Shown: positions 31,601 through 43,117 of the stretch, one piece after another
Layout: each line of letters begins with the position of its first letter
Numbering within the stretch: position 1 is the stretch's first letter
Origin: Apostichopus japonicus
Taxonomy: Eukaryota; Echinodermata; Holothuroidea; Aspidochirotida; Stichopodidae
Assembly (NCBI RefSeq): GCF_037975245.1
Contig: NC_092564.1
Location: 3,933,484 to 3,997,483 of the forward strand
DNA length: 64,000 nucleotides
Direction of reading: 5' to 3'
Position numbers and translations under genes: made by a program
The notes under the pieces: generated by a model
What the model was told of the DNA's origin: nothing
The model's database searches: none
What the model saw: only the letters and a program-made list of their open reading frames with translations

Positions 31601-34600
31601 TGGAGCAACAAAATAACAAGGATAGAATCCAATGCACATACTACTCATTAACTTTCATTTGGTAGAGAGAAAAAAACTCCAAAACTCCCCCACCCCCCTA
31701 ATTTTCCCCAGACCGGTGAGTAATTAGATTGACAATACTGACCACTCTACGATACTTTTATCTTATTCATAATGTCATTACACAGGCTATAGCAGATCGA
31801 CCAAATGTGACAATTCTTATTTAATTCCATGTGGTACTTTTCATTTCGCTTAATGAATACGGCAACACTTTCATGCAGATGGCATGATTACATTTCAAAT
31901 ACACAACTAGTACTGGGAAGTAACCTATAAATATTGCACAAGATTACATATAGGAGCTTTATAAAATCCAAACCCTCCCCTTAGACCCCTCTCCCAGGTT
32001 TGCCCCTCCCCCACTTTCACACTTCAAATCCTGGCCCCATTTAGCATACATTCTAAGCCAAACATGAATATGTATTTCTTAGGATACATTTATGCTAAGC
32101 CAAACATGAACATGTATAGCTCAGGATACATGTACACCTTATTATCACAGTTAGGCTTAATTGTAAGATTACATCCTTTACTAAGTGCATTTCAATTAAA
32201 TCTATTTAATTCCATATTTCTGTCACAAACAAGAACATTTCCTAGGGATATTTCCTATATTCCTAACGAGGTTGTGGTTTATTTGGAAGACATGTATGCT
32301 AGGGGGCCTCTTCATACTGTATGTTTTGCTGTGATAATAAGACAGATTGTGCAAAACCTCGTAATTTTTTTTATTTCAAACCTTGTTTTGTGAACTTTGA
32401 TCAGGTTGGGTCAAGGACGTTAAGAAGAATGGAAAAAGGAAGGTGGAAGTAGGTAAGTGTTGACATATGTTCTGACAGGTAAGAGCATCAGGTAATTGCA
32501 TACTATGATAAGCAGTAATAGCTGTCAGGTAATAGAAGCATGTAAATTATATAGGCATCCCTGTATTTGAATGCTTGATATTAAGATCATACTACTGTGC
32601 TAATCTGCCATTGCTTAGAAACAACAATGAGAAGAACACCCAATGACTGATGATTTCTTTAGTACATTTCCCATGCAATGAATACAATGTCGTCAAAACA
32701 GGGACAAAGCAGGCCCTCTGCTAATTTAGTCAAATTTTAGGCAGCGTAATACATAATAAGGTTTATGTACAATGTAGATTATTCACTCAAGTAGATCAAG
32801 AGGAATGGTGTGAACAACCAGTTGGTCCATTCAAATGATGTGAGATGCATTGTCTGGTAGTGCTGTGTTTACAAGTAATTCAGTCAAAACAAATGAAAGC
32901 TTCTGAAAGTTAATGATATTCAAACTTTATCGTTAGCCAGATGTTTTTTATTTAGTGGAGGAACTGTCCTACGCCCCTCCTCCTCCTTCCCCCCCCCCCC
33001 CAACCACTTCCATTGCCAGGTCTCCTTACAATAACTGGATTTTGTGTAGCTTCTTGAAGATTAAATAATATAAATAATGAATCTTTCTGTCTTATAAACC
33101 TATCCATTTTGCCACTTTTTGTTTTGCAACAGCTCCAAGGTTATTATTTGATGGATGGACTGGTAGAGATTATGTTGAAGTCTTTGAATCAGAGAAAGAA
33201 ATTCAAGCATTGTCAATTGCAGCAGTAAACTTTTACAAAGTGAGTTTATAGGATATTCTATATGTAGATATTTCAATTGCATATTTCAGAAAATCATCCT
33301 ACCTTGTATTGTATTCATTTGAAGTCTGGTGAACATGCTTAGTAAAACATTGGGTGTGTCATGTTTGTCATTTTTCTTGTGATCTTCATACTTTAATGTC
33401 TATTAATTAAAATTTATAAAACAAATGTGTACAACAAGTCCTGGTTGCCACATTTGAGTTGCCCCATACAGTCTGTATGTGCTCACCATAGATGGGATTA
33501 TATGGTCAAATTGATTCTTTGGCTATTGGGACAGGATTCAGGAAGAGGCCCTGGTAATCTTTTCTATAGCCCAGACACAGTAAATCTGTGACATCACAAT
33601 GTGTTGGTGTGACAAGAGATGTATGGAACTTCATCATTTCAACTGATCAATATTCATCAAAACGATGGGGCTATTCCATTTATAACAAATCTGTGGCTTC
33701 ATCTCTGTCAGTTGGTACCAGTACAAATCTGTGTTTGGATTATTTTCAAATAAATAAATATATAACAAAATATCTATTTACTTGCTACTATGACATCAGG
33801 TGAGGGTATTCTGTCGATGTATTGAGTTTAGTATTGGTTAAAGTGGTCCGAAGACTGAAACATTCTTTAAATAGAAAGCTGTTTTCACTGATGTTTCCTT
33901 TGTTGCAATTTATGCCAGAAAAATAATTTTGATGGTGTTGTGGTGGAGATATGGAACCAACTGGGAGGCCAAAGAAAACTGTAAGTTTATCAACATTTAG
34001 GAAATTACTGTTGTGAGTTATCAATGCATGAAGCATCTACAGACAGCAAAGTCTGAATTAATTTTGATGAAAGTAGCTTGTAAAGATGATTACTATTGAT
34101 TAAGAATGTATCAAAGAATGTGTGCCCATTACCTGAGCATTTACAGATTGGTTAAATCTCTGTAGGTATTCATGATGGTAGGTATTCATGATCATAATAG
34201 GATTTGTCAACTAACTATCTTTAACATATTTGAGTGAGATAAAAAATGTGATACTTAAATTGAAAGTCAAATCCTTATCTTCCTACATGCATGTCACGGA
34301 GCTTAAAGTACACTAGCAATCATGTTAAGAATTTAATTTGGTTACTTTGGTTAATTCCTTCGTTAGGTTTTAGTTTGAATTCAGTGAAAATTTTAAATTG
34401 TTTTCAATCGAGAGTTGATTCAATATATCCCACTTTAATTTTGATTCTCTTTTAACAGTGATCTCATTCACCTTTTGATTGATATGTCAGAAGAATTCCA
34501 CAAGGAGACCATGACATTTTACGTAGTAATACCGCCTCCCCTCCAGCCTGGGTATGTTTGCACACACATTCATATAGTGATTATTCTGTAATGCTCTAAT

Positions 34601-37600
34601 AATAATAATAAACAGTTCTTATATAGCACAACTTACAATAAAGTCTCGCCGGGCTGTACAAAAGAAAGTGAAAGATATGTACACAATACACAATAAGAGT
34701 AAACATAACAATTATAACAATGAAAACAGGTGTGTCTTCAAAACAGTTTTGAACATCTACACAGACACGACGTTCTTTATGTTCATATGCTGAGTGGGAT
34801 TTTATTCCAAAGGAGGGTTGAGGAGTACTGGAAAGATCGCTCGCCATAAGATTTAATGGACACAGGGTGCATAGAGAGCAATGATTGGGTGCTAGAGCGC
34901 AGATGGCGAGTTGGGGTATAACTTTGAACAAGTTCACCCAAGTAGTGTGGCGCAATACCATGAATACATTTAAAGGTTAACAGGAGTACCTTGTAATCAA
35001 TACGCAGTTTGACAGGTAGCCAATGAAGGTCACGAAGTATGTGTCTCTCAGAGTCGTAACTAGTCACATATTTTTACTTTCGTGTCGAGTCATTACCGGT
35101 GGGTTTCCTGACACACATCTGTGAGTCATGTGACTGTTGAAAGTTAGTTTTACTCAAGTCATGACTCATTGCAAACATAGATATCTATCAACTTCACAAC
35201 ATGATTTCTTGTAAATGTCGTAAAAGACTTAAAAATTTTGGTATTTGCAACTACATTTACAAGTTACCTGGCAGGTCCCTATTTATACACCAGGTGGAAG
35301 AGAGGCAATCAACATAACATGCCTTGCGCAAGCACACAACGTAATGATGCCATGCGCAAGCACACAAAGTAATGATGCCTTGCGGAAGCACACAACGTAA
35401 TGATTTGGCCAGGACTCCATACTGTAATCCAATTGCCCATTGCCTTACCCATTTAACCATAATGCCCCCTCCTGCCCCCCTTCCCCCACCCAATTGTTTA
35501 GGCAACTGGCATCTATCGGATGAGATGGTAAAATGATGTCTATTAATATATCAGTTTATTCCTAATGTAAAGATGGGTTAAAGTGGGACCGAGGCTTTCT
35601 CTGTTTGCTTTTAAAGGTCAAGCGCTACAGGTGTTTTCACTGCTGATGACTTTGAGATGCTCTCAGCCGTGGTGGACGGATTTAGTCTGATGACCTACGA
35701 CTACTCCAGTAGCCAAAGGTACATACATACATACACACATACATACATATGTATGCCTCAATCATGTTTTAATTCACTATCCAGAAGATGGCAAATGTAT
35801 ATAATTATATCTTTGTGGTACTTAGCTAGTTTTCTGTAAGTAATAAAACATTTTGGAATCTGTTTGCTCTCTTTATCTCCAATTCCATTCTCTTAGCAGT
35901 TTTCAAAATCACTCACCTTCCAAACTCCATCTTAGAGATGTCCGTGGTATGTAGATTCCAGTGCAATAGTGGAAGATTTGTCTATGAGATATCAAAGTAG
36001 CCCTTTGGCCCAGGAAAACTCCACTACCTTTTCAGCTTTGCCTTTGCATACAGTAGCTGCATCGAGAAATGTTATTTACTGTATGTCCCATGGACTACTG
36101 TGCATACTGTACTCAGGCCATCTTTTTTTTGGGGGGGGGGGGGGGCTTTTCCTTCCCTTTTTGATTCTCGTACAGGAACAAATAACTAAGAATGATTAAC
36201 ATGTACACTGTAGAAGAGATGTGCAGGTATGGTGAATAGAATACCAGCTTTTGGCCTCTACAACCCCTCTTGGGGTGGACCATAGGGGGAGACGGAGGGC
36301 AATACCAATTGTATCATTTCTTTACCTGTCTGGGAGGATTACAGTAACAATGCAATCTGATATTGATGTTAATATATCTAGTGGTCCACTGGACGACAAC
36401 CAAAGCTGATTTTGTTTGTCCAAACAGAAATTTGGTCACCTGAGACAATTAGACTACTGTTTGATAAAATTTGCCCTTGTACTTCAGACACACTTAATAT
36501 GTGTCCACAGGGTGTTACGTTTGTGTGTATTTATGAGCAAGTTAAGTGTAGTCATAAGTGCAAACAGTTTTGAAGTTTGGACAAGAGAGAAAATGTTGTC
36601 AATGAGAAGATTTGAAATCATTGTATATTTAAATTCATTTATTTATCGCTTGCCTTAACTCAGACCTGGACCTAACTCTCCAATTTCCTGGGTCAAACAA
36701 TGCGTGGAAGCCATTGCGCCTGAAGCGGGCCCGAGGAGGAGTAAAATTTTACTTGGATTAAACTTCTATGGATATGACTTCAGCAGTCACTCAGGAGAAG
36801 CTGTTATAGGATCAAAGTAAGTACTATCTTGAATTGTCACTTGCAATTAAATTATGAATAAATTACCACGACTATGTTAATGGATAAATGTCATGCTGTT
36901 AATAGGTTAATACTAAGGTTGTACTTCAGTTCTAAACTTTGCTCAATTCAAATCCACTCCAGTTCCATCTAAACTTTATTGTCTCACTCGTATTCAGGGT
37001 TTGCCGAAAGGAGGTTTATTTATTTATTTAGGTTTACAGTCTTGTTCAAAGCCAAGGCCCTCTCACATGACTTTACCACCCTGGTTATTGGTAACTTGAC
37101 ACACCTACACACCAAAGTGTGCACAATTCAATCAATCTCTTCTGGGGTACCACAGTGCATCACAACCATGTGTCCCCCGGGGGACTTCCCATAGGGTGCA
37201 GCCACAAACCGGCTCATGCAACTATATTTAAAAGTTACCTCGCAAGTCCCCATTTATACACCTGGGTGAAGAGAGGCAATGGAGATAAAGCGCCTTGCCC
37301 AAGGACACAACGCAATGATCTGGCCAGGGCTCGTACCTGTAATCCTTAGATCACAAGTCCACTGCCTTAACCATTTGACCACAACGCCCTCAGCGTGAAC
37401 AGCTTCACTAATATTGTATATCATAGAAAGAGAAGAAGGAAAGAAAGAAACAAGATGATCATTTCAAATGTTAATTCACAAGAAAGTTGTTTCACAAGCT
37501 TTATCGATGAAAGAACATTCATACGCAGAGAAAAGCATTCATAATGTTGTTATGCAGACAAGCTTTACGTTTCCAGGGTTAGGTTAGTCATTCTACAGAC

Positions 37601-39527
37601 ATCCAGTTATCATTATGACATTGTTTAGTGTGAAGCAAAAGTTGGGAGTCATTTGAATTTGCTCAATTGAAGTTGTGTCACAACAGTATTTGAAAATGTT
37701 GAGAAGGCTTTGTATAGACCAATTCTAACAAATGTAACTGAAGAACTTTTGCAATAAAGTGTTTTACAAATCCCTTTGTTTGTTTTCAGATATTTAGAAT
37801 TACTGAAAAAACATAAACTTAAATGGGACTCAGAATCGAAGGAACACTATTTTGAATACAAGTAAGTATAAACAGTTAGTTTCTCATTTGACGCGAGTGC
37901 GGTTCTAAAGGAAATAATAAAGTATTTGCTGCTAAAATGGAACAAAACATGGTAATGCTTTCATATTTTATTGCTTTCGTCTTTAATTTCTAAATTTTAT
38001 TGCTTTAATAAATATTGTTAAGATATTTATTTATTTTTAAGTTTTAGGATGCAATATTTTTGGGCTGTATTATTTTTAAGTTGTAATATTTTATGCGATT
38101 TTGTGAAGTGCTTGAGATCATTTTTTGATGTAAAGTGCTATATAAGAATAAATTATTATTATTATTATGAAGTTTACAAAGAATCTTGATCTCTATTTAT
38201 GGAACGTTTCTGTTAAATATGTGGCAAAGCATAACCAAAAAGACCGACCAGCAATTTGTTTTGACTAAATCAGGATTTAAGCCTGTAACCTCTAGTACAA
38301 GCAGACCTGACAAGATTATAAGAACAGGAGAGGATTGAGAGGTGGGGGGGGGGGGGTTACAACCCTGGCACCCAGGGTCAATTGATGACCTTGTGGAAAA
38401 GATAAATTGTATTCTCCATTTAATAATATACAAGCAAAAATGGAACATCAAAATGGGATCTAGTGACTTAAGTGCCCTCTGGCCAAACCCACTCAATCTA
38501 CTATTAAAGCTATCATTCTCAAGTTTTAGGCCAACAGTTATTTGCTGGTGCTGCCTGCCTGCCAGAGATGAGCCTTGTATAGTTCACAGACAATCACTCA
38601 TTATTGTATGTGATATGTGGCAAATATTGAAAAACAAATGGATTTGGAAAAAATACTTTAAAAAAAAAATCATTGTCATTGGTGATTTTTTTTATTTGTC
38701 ACAGAACTGCTGCAGGATCTCATAAAGTATATTATCCATCCTTAATGGTGAGTTTTTACAGATTTTTTTAAATGTAGGATATTTCACTGGTTTTTATGAT
38801 TTAGTGAGATGAAACCCAAGAATTACTTTGTTTCTATTTTGAAGAATTTTATTCAGATGAAATATGAAACATTTTCCCTGTCCTTTTAGCAAAATAATCA
38901 TAATAGCTGGAAGGACAGGGATTTACCCCCTCCCCCCCAAAGAAAAATTGCACATATTGCCAGTTGGTATTGACCTAGGTGCTTGCTCCCCCTGCCACAC
39001 CTCTCCACACTCACACACTTTTCCCCTCTCTCTATTTTGTATTAATCAAAAACAGTGAATCTCCATATTGTTGTGAAAGACAGTTTGCTACTGCTTAGGC
39101 GTAGGAGGCGGGGGGAGGGGGGCTGGGGGATGCTGCAGCCCCCCAACCAAAACTTTTGTGAAAATTCGGGCAACATGCTGATTGATTTTATTGGTCACCT
39201 ACTGAAAGAAAAATAATTTGCAAAGTGTTTTTCAATGGTTAAACTTATTATTATTATTGTAACAACTTCCCCAATATTTATATCCAATATGGAAGGGTAA
39301 TAACACAGAATCAAATTAGGCCCCTACGCCTATGGTTGCCAGGTCTGTGTCATGGTGACTGATGGTGATGGCAGTCTTTCATACCAAACATTATCTCCAA
39401 ACCTGTCTTTATTCCTTTTCTTCTGCAGTCAATTAACGCTAGACTTGAGTTGGCCAAAGAACTTGGAACTGGAGTCTCTATATGGGAGCTGGGACAGGGC
39501 CTTGATTATTTCTATGATCTGTTTTGA
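28606..39527 (+). CDS. CHID1: chitinase domain-containing protein 1 (stabilin-interacting chitinase-like), complete
   Basis: Twelve coding exons join in frame, 1185 bases, 394 residues plus stop: 28606-28725, 30260-30412, 30930-31062, 32405-32452, 33133-33239, 33919-33980, 34459-34551, 35617-35718, 36664-36816, 37790-37861, 38705-38747, 39429-39527. A signal peptide ([16 protein letters not shown]) precedes a lysine-rich linker and a GH18 TIM-barrel. Diagnostic CHID1 stretches are [55 protein letters not shown] and [15 protein letters not shown]. Length matches human CHID1 (393). In the catalytic-loop position the sequence is [10 protein letters not shown]: against DGxDxDxE the catalytic Glu site is Trp199, so chitinase activity is not expected. 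The family acts in the secretory/lysosomal pathway as a saccharide-binding protein. The acceptor just upstream of the ATG implies a 5' UTR intron. Confidence 0.95.
34597..35067 (-). mobile_element. 5'-truncated CR1/L2-type LINE, reverse transcriptase C-terminus and 3' end
   Basis: The minus-strand frame reads [19 protein letters not shown], then [13 protein letters not shown] and SYGERSFQY, the usual RT C-terminal segment of CR1-clade LINEs. After a frameshift it continues [12 protein letters not shown]. The 3' end is GCTATATAAGAAC followed by (TTA)n, on the plus strand an AATAATAAT run near 34597-34611. The copy is truncated and frameshifted. It lies in a CHID1 intron (34552-35616). Confidence 0.85.
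35240..35490 (-). mobile_element. Deu-type tRNA-derived SINE, copy 1 (with internal triplication)
   Basis: Shares with the copy at 37090 the core ATTGCCTCTCTT..CCAGGTGTATAAAT and a tRNA-like head (GGTTAAATGGGTAAGGC). Here the conserved TTGTGTGCTTGCGCAAGGC segment is repeated three times in tandem with unit about 28 bp (ATCATTACGTTGTGTGCTTG). It is intronic in CHID1. Confidence 0.65.
37090..37390 (-). mobile_element. Deu-type tRNA-derived SINE, copy 2
   Basis: The minus strand starts with a tRNA-like head AGGGCGTTGTGGTCAAATGG at 37390, B box GGTACGAGCCC, followed by the core GTGTCCTTGGGCAAGGCGC and CACCCAGGTGTATAAATGGG. This core is the one shared by Deu-like SINEs of many marine invertebrates. 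It lies in CHID1 intron 36817-37789. Confidence 0.7.
38030..38170 (+). mobile_element. CR1/L2-type LINE 3' tail
   Basis: Only the 3' terminal piece remains: GTGAAGTGCTTGAGATC, then GTAAAGTGCTATATAAGAAT and (TTA)n. The terminal hairpin-like motif matches the LINE end at 34597 in inverse orientation. It lies in CHID1 intron 37862-38704. Confidence 0.6.
39096..39332. mobile_element. small inverted-repeat element (TAGGCGTAGG ends)
   Basis: A perfect 10-bp inverted repeat TAGGCGTAGG at 39096-39105 and 39323-39332 bounds 237 bp that begins with a G-rich tract. It resembles the hAT-like MITEs at 21201 and 48945 in composition. No clear target duplication. It lies in the last CHID1 intron. Confidence 0.4.
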
Positions 39528-39627
39528 AAAGATCACACAACAGAAGTACTTACAAAGAGAAACGTTATTTCCAAAATTAACGATTAAAATATCAGAATTG
39601 GTTTTGAAATTGGGTCAACTTTGCTGA

Positions 39628-39633
39628 AATAAA
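39628..39633 (+). terminator. CHID1 poly(A) signal AATAAA
   Basis: The first AATAAA downstream of the CHID1 stop, 100 bases after TGA. It is the likely primary 3' end; further AATAAA sites occur near 40300 and 40400. Confidence 0.6.
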
Positions 39634-39639
39634 CATTAA

Positions 39640-41181
39640 AGAGTGAACATAAATATTTTAAGGAAACATAGTTTGTTTTGAGTCACTGATTCTCAAGTAC
39701 ATAGATATTGAAATTGGCTTTGGTGAGCGGTGGTGACCTAACATAGACTGGTAAATAAGTTACAGGAGTGATTTAAAGCTACTAATTGCATTTCAGTTCT
39801 AACCTTTTAGAGTTATTGATCTCACAAGCAAACAGTTTCACAATAAGTTTATAGTGCAAGGTTCCCTTAATAAAAACCAAACCGAGTATTTATCCTCGCC
39901 AACAAAAGTACGACTAGCTGATAATTTGACTTATCAGTTAATGACGATAACCAACCTGTTTCAATTCTTTCTGAAAAGTATGCTCGGTTCGGTAGATGAC
40001 AGCAGATTGTTGACCGTCTTGACTGTTTGAAGGTATCGATTATGTTTTTGAACAGATCTTGCTTAATATTTCAAACATTTGTTGAAACATTGATAAAAAT
40101 TATTGATTTATTTGTAAGCAAGTGTATTTGAATTGTAAAACTGCAACAACCTGCTTAAATTAGAGCCAAAATTCAAGAAAAACAGAGCACAACATTTGTA
40201 AGTGATTGTGAAAAGTCTGAAACAAGTTTTAGGATCAGTGGGTGAAAGTCCAGCATCTTTGTAACAGTGATGGTCTTAGATCTTGCCTTTTCTAGGTAAA
40301 TAAAGAACTCGTGCATTATTTTAACAGAAAGACCTCTATACGCTGACTTTGGTCATTCCTGAGGTTATTACTCCATCTTATATTATTGGAAGTTAAGAAT
40401 AAATAAAACCTAGATGTATCCATCTTATGCCTTTTATGATTGGGTGTTTCTGCTGTCATCTTATATACCAAGTTACCATTATGCACTCTATGGTAAAGTA
40501 TGTCGTTATTTATTTAATTTGTGTTTCCAATATTCTACCAATGTATTTGCAGCCAGCATGTGGAATTTTCAAAGTGCCTTTATCTAGTTACGCATCTGTA
40601 AGGAAAACCTTTAAACCACATTCCTCTAAAATTTCTTGGTTATCGCTTTTTCCCAAACCTTGAAAAGGTGATAGATGATAGGTAAATGTTCATTTTAAAT
40701 GAATTTAATGTTATAGTAAAGTATCGGTAGCAATAATTTAAGTTTCTTGCTTAGTTTCAAGGAAAAGTTTAGATTTCTAGCTATGTGCTTTGCTTCAAAC
40801 GTCAAGCACTTGGACTTAACCGATTCATAGACACAGTTGATAATACACCAGTGTAGGGGAGGTGGGGTAGGGGGATAGGGATTCAACCTGTCTTGATTCA
40901 GGGTCATACTTTTAAGTGTTGGTGGGCCAGATTGTGCATCAATTCTGTAACCATTGGTAGAATATACTTTCTGGTGTAACATATATATGCGATTAAGCAC
41001 TGTAACAACTTACAGTATGAAGATCAAAGAAAATTATGTCATTGAAATGTTGAGCTATTTTAATTTGGGAGTGGGGTGGGGATGGTAAATTTCAAATATT
41101 AATCAGGTAAATTAATGATTTTGTATGGTGGACAAACATATCTAAAATAAATTAAAGAAAGGGATGAAAACTTAATGTCAG
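39640..41181. other. region between CHID1 and an unrecognised terminal exon
   Basis: Presumably contains the CHID1 3' end and upstream exons of the gene ending at 41698. One candidate exon is 40553-40597 (acceptor ATGTATTTGCAG, donor GTAAGG). Read in the required phase it continues openly into 41182 as HVEFSKCLYLVTHL followed by LVLLVLLLICEPF. No other exon could be supported. Confidence 0.3.
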
Positions 41182-41698
41182 TCTAGTTCTCTTGGTGTTA
41201 CTTTTAATTTGCGAACCATTCAAAAAAACATTATCCTTAGAAACAGGTTATCAGTCTCCAAAATCAGAAGCATTACTTGCTTGGTGCAATGCTAGTTTGG
41301 GCTTGTATTTGTCAAACAATGATTTGTCAAAAGTAATGAAGGCATTATTGTGTACATGTCAAAACCAACCCATCCTTAAGGGATATCAATTTGGCCGAAA
41401 TATACATGAGAAACCAAATAATGGTCAGTCGAATTCACACTTCAATAAAGCATTTTACAGGAATGTCCAGTCTCTGAGACCATTTAAATATTGTCTTCTG
41501 TTACACTACTCAATGTCACTGCTTAGCTCAGAAGCTTATGAACCTTTCAGGAAAGCACTGTTCCAAAGTTATATTTCTTGCAATTTTAGCAGATTAAAAC
41601 CTGATCTTTCAGGAGATTCATTTGATGAGAATAACCCAAACAACTCTGATTTTGATCAACTGTTGGAATGTATGTTGAAAATACTGAGCAAACCATAG
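41182..41698 (+). CDS. terminal exon of an unrecognised gene
   Basis: An open frame of about 172 codons runs from an acceptor-like AATGTCAG (41174-41181) to TAG at 41696-41698, unusually long for this AT-rich DNA, and it has ordinary amino-acid composition. There is no in-frame ATG near the start, so it reads as the last exon of a plus-strand gene. A hydrophobic Leu/Val stretch at the start is followed by an alpha-helical-looking soluble region (LLAWCNASLGLYLSNNDL, FRKALFQSYISC) and an acidic Asn-rich tail (DSFDENNPNNSDFD). I do not recognise the family. It could be a diverged solenoid-type protein or a lineage-specific gene. Confidence 0.5.
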
Positions 41699-43117
41699 CT
41701 AGCAGCAATAAGTATGTAGACCATCCTTCTTGATATTTACATATTTAAACATTTTGTATGACTTAAACACTTTCAAAATGAAATAATTTGGCTCTTCTGA
41801 CTACCTGTATCAGTTTCTGAGGGTAAAGCTCTTTTGGATGATGCAAAGTTTACCCATAGCCTACTATGATTGACCTGTTTTACTCATTCTAGCATATTTT
41901 GGGATAATACTGATAAAAGGATGATTTTACTCTCCGTGATATGCACAATTTATCCTAGTCCATCAGTTTTAACTCAATCGACTGTCTCAGAATGTAATAT
42001 TCATATCCTATTACTATGAAGACTCAATCCGAATAGACAAAAAAGTATAAATAATGTTGATGAGATACTTTTCTGTGGATTTTTAAAATTTCATCCAATC
42101 ATGTTATCAGTTATACTGATGATTCATATAATTAATACTCTTGTAAAAGGAAATAAATATACAATTTAAATATTCCGCCCATGTTAAAAATTGCTTCATT
42201 TGATCATATATAGTTGTGTTTTACATCTTCACACAGCACTTGCCTCAATTCTCCACATTGCAGAAAAAATTATTTAGTTGAAGATGATATTAACAACATG
42301 GGCTCCTGATATACAGTGTACTGCAAGCCAACATACAGGTTTGTGAGTTTTCTCAGCTCCTGCTTTGGCATAGAGTTGTATACAACATACTACAGAATCC
42401 TAAAAATAAAATAAATATTCGAGCAGGGTAATATCTGCTGCCTAAAGCAGTGGCAAGGCAGTTTTGCAACAAATATTAATTGTCATAGATCATTTTTTTG
42501 AAACCAAAGAAATTTTCTGTCTCACTTCAGTGGATGGGAGTAAGTTTCTCTTCTAACATACTGACACAGTTGTACCCATTGCATGCTTCCTGATACTTAA
42601 AGCAAGGCAGCATTCACTAAAGGATGTAATTGAACAAAGCATTTTATCAGGGCATCACTTGGAGTCCTTGGAATCGGTAGGTGGGATGTCTATTGAGCGA
42701 GCAATCTGCGGCTTCCCCCATCACATCCCCCCCATCCCTTCCCTGATGAAGGGGTCAAGTCAAAGTTAAATATCATATCAGCTGGCTGACGTTCAAAGTG
42801 GTTAATTAGTGTGAACACATGAAATAGGCTTCTAGACCAGTAAGTTTGCCTGTTATAACACAGCTCTTTGGTCTAGTAGTTTGCATATGTCTTTAAAGAA
42901 TAGTGTTTTATATCTATCTTGCATTTTGCATAAAAAAGATCTAAATTGCAATTTCCAGAAGTCAGTAAAACTGTGATGAATCCACATTCCTCTCTATATC
43001 TCAACCTCTAAGCAGGGAAAACATATTGAAAGTTATTCTCTCTTTTTTGTGACAGTGAATCCAGCAAACATCCTCCATCCTCTCTCCCGCATCATCAAAG
43101 TATTTCATAGTTTGGTA
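41699..43117. other. convergent intergenic region, no gene seen
   Basis: Between the stop of the unrecognised plus-strand exon and the stop of AP4E1 on the minus strand. It should contain both 3' UTRs. No repeat family or RNA gene recognised. Confidence 0.5.
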
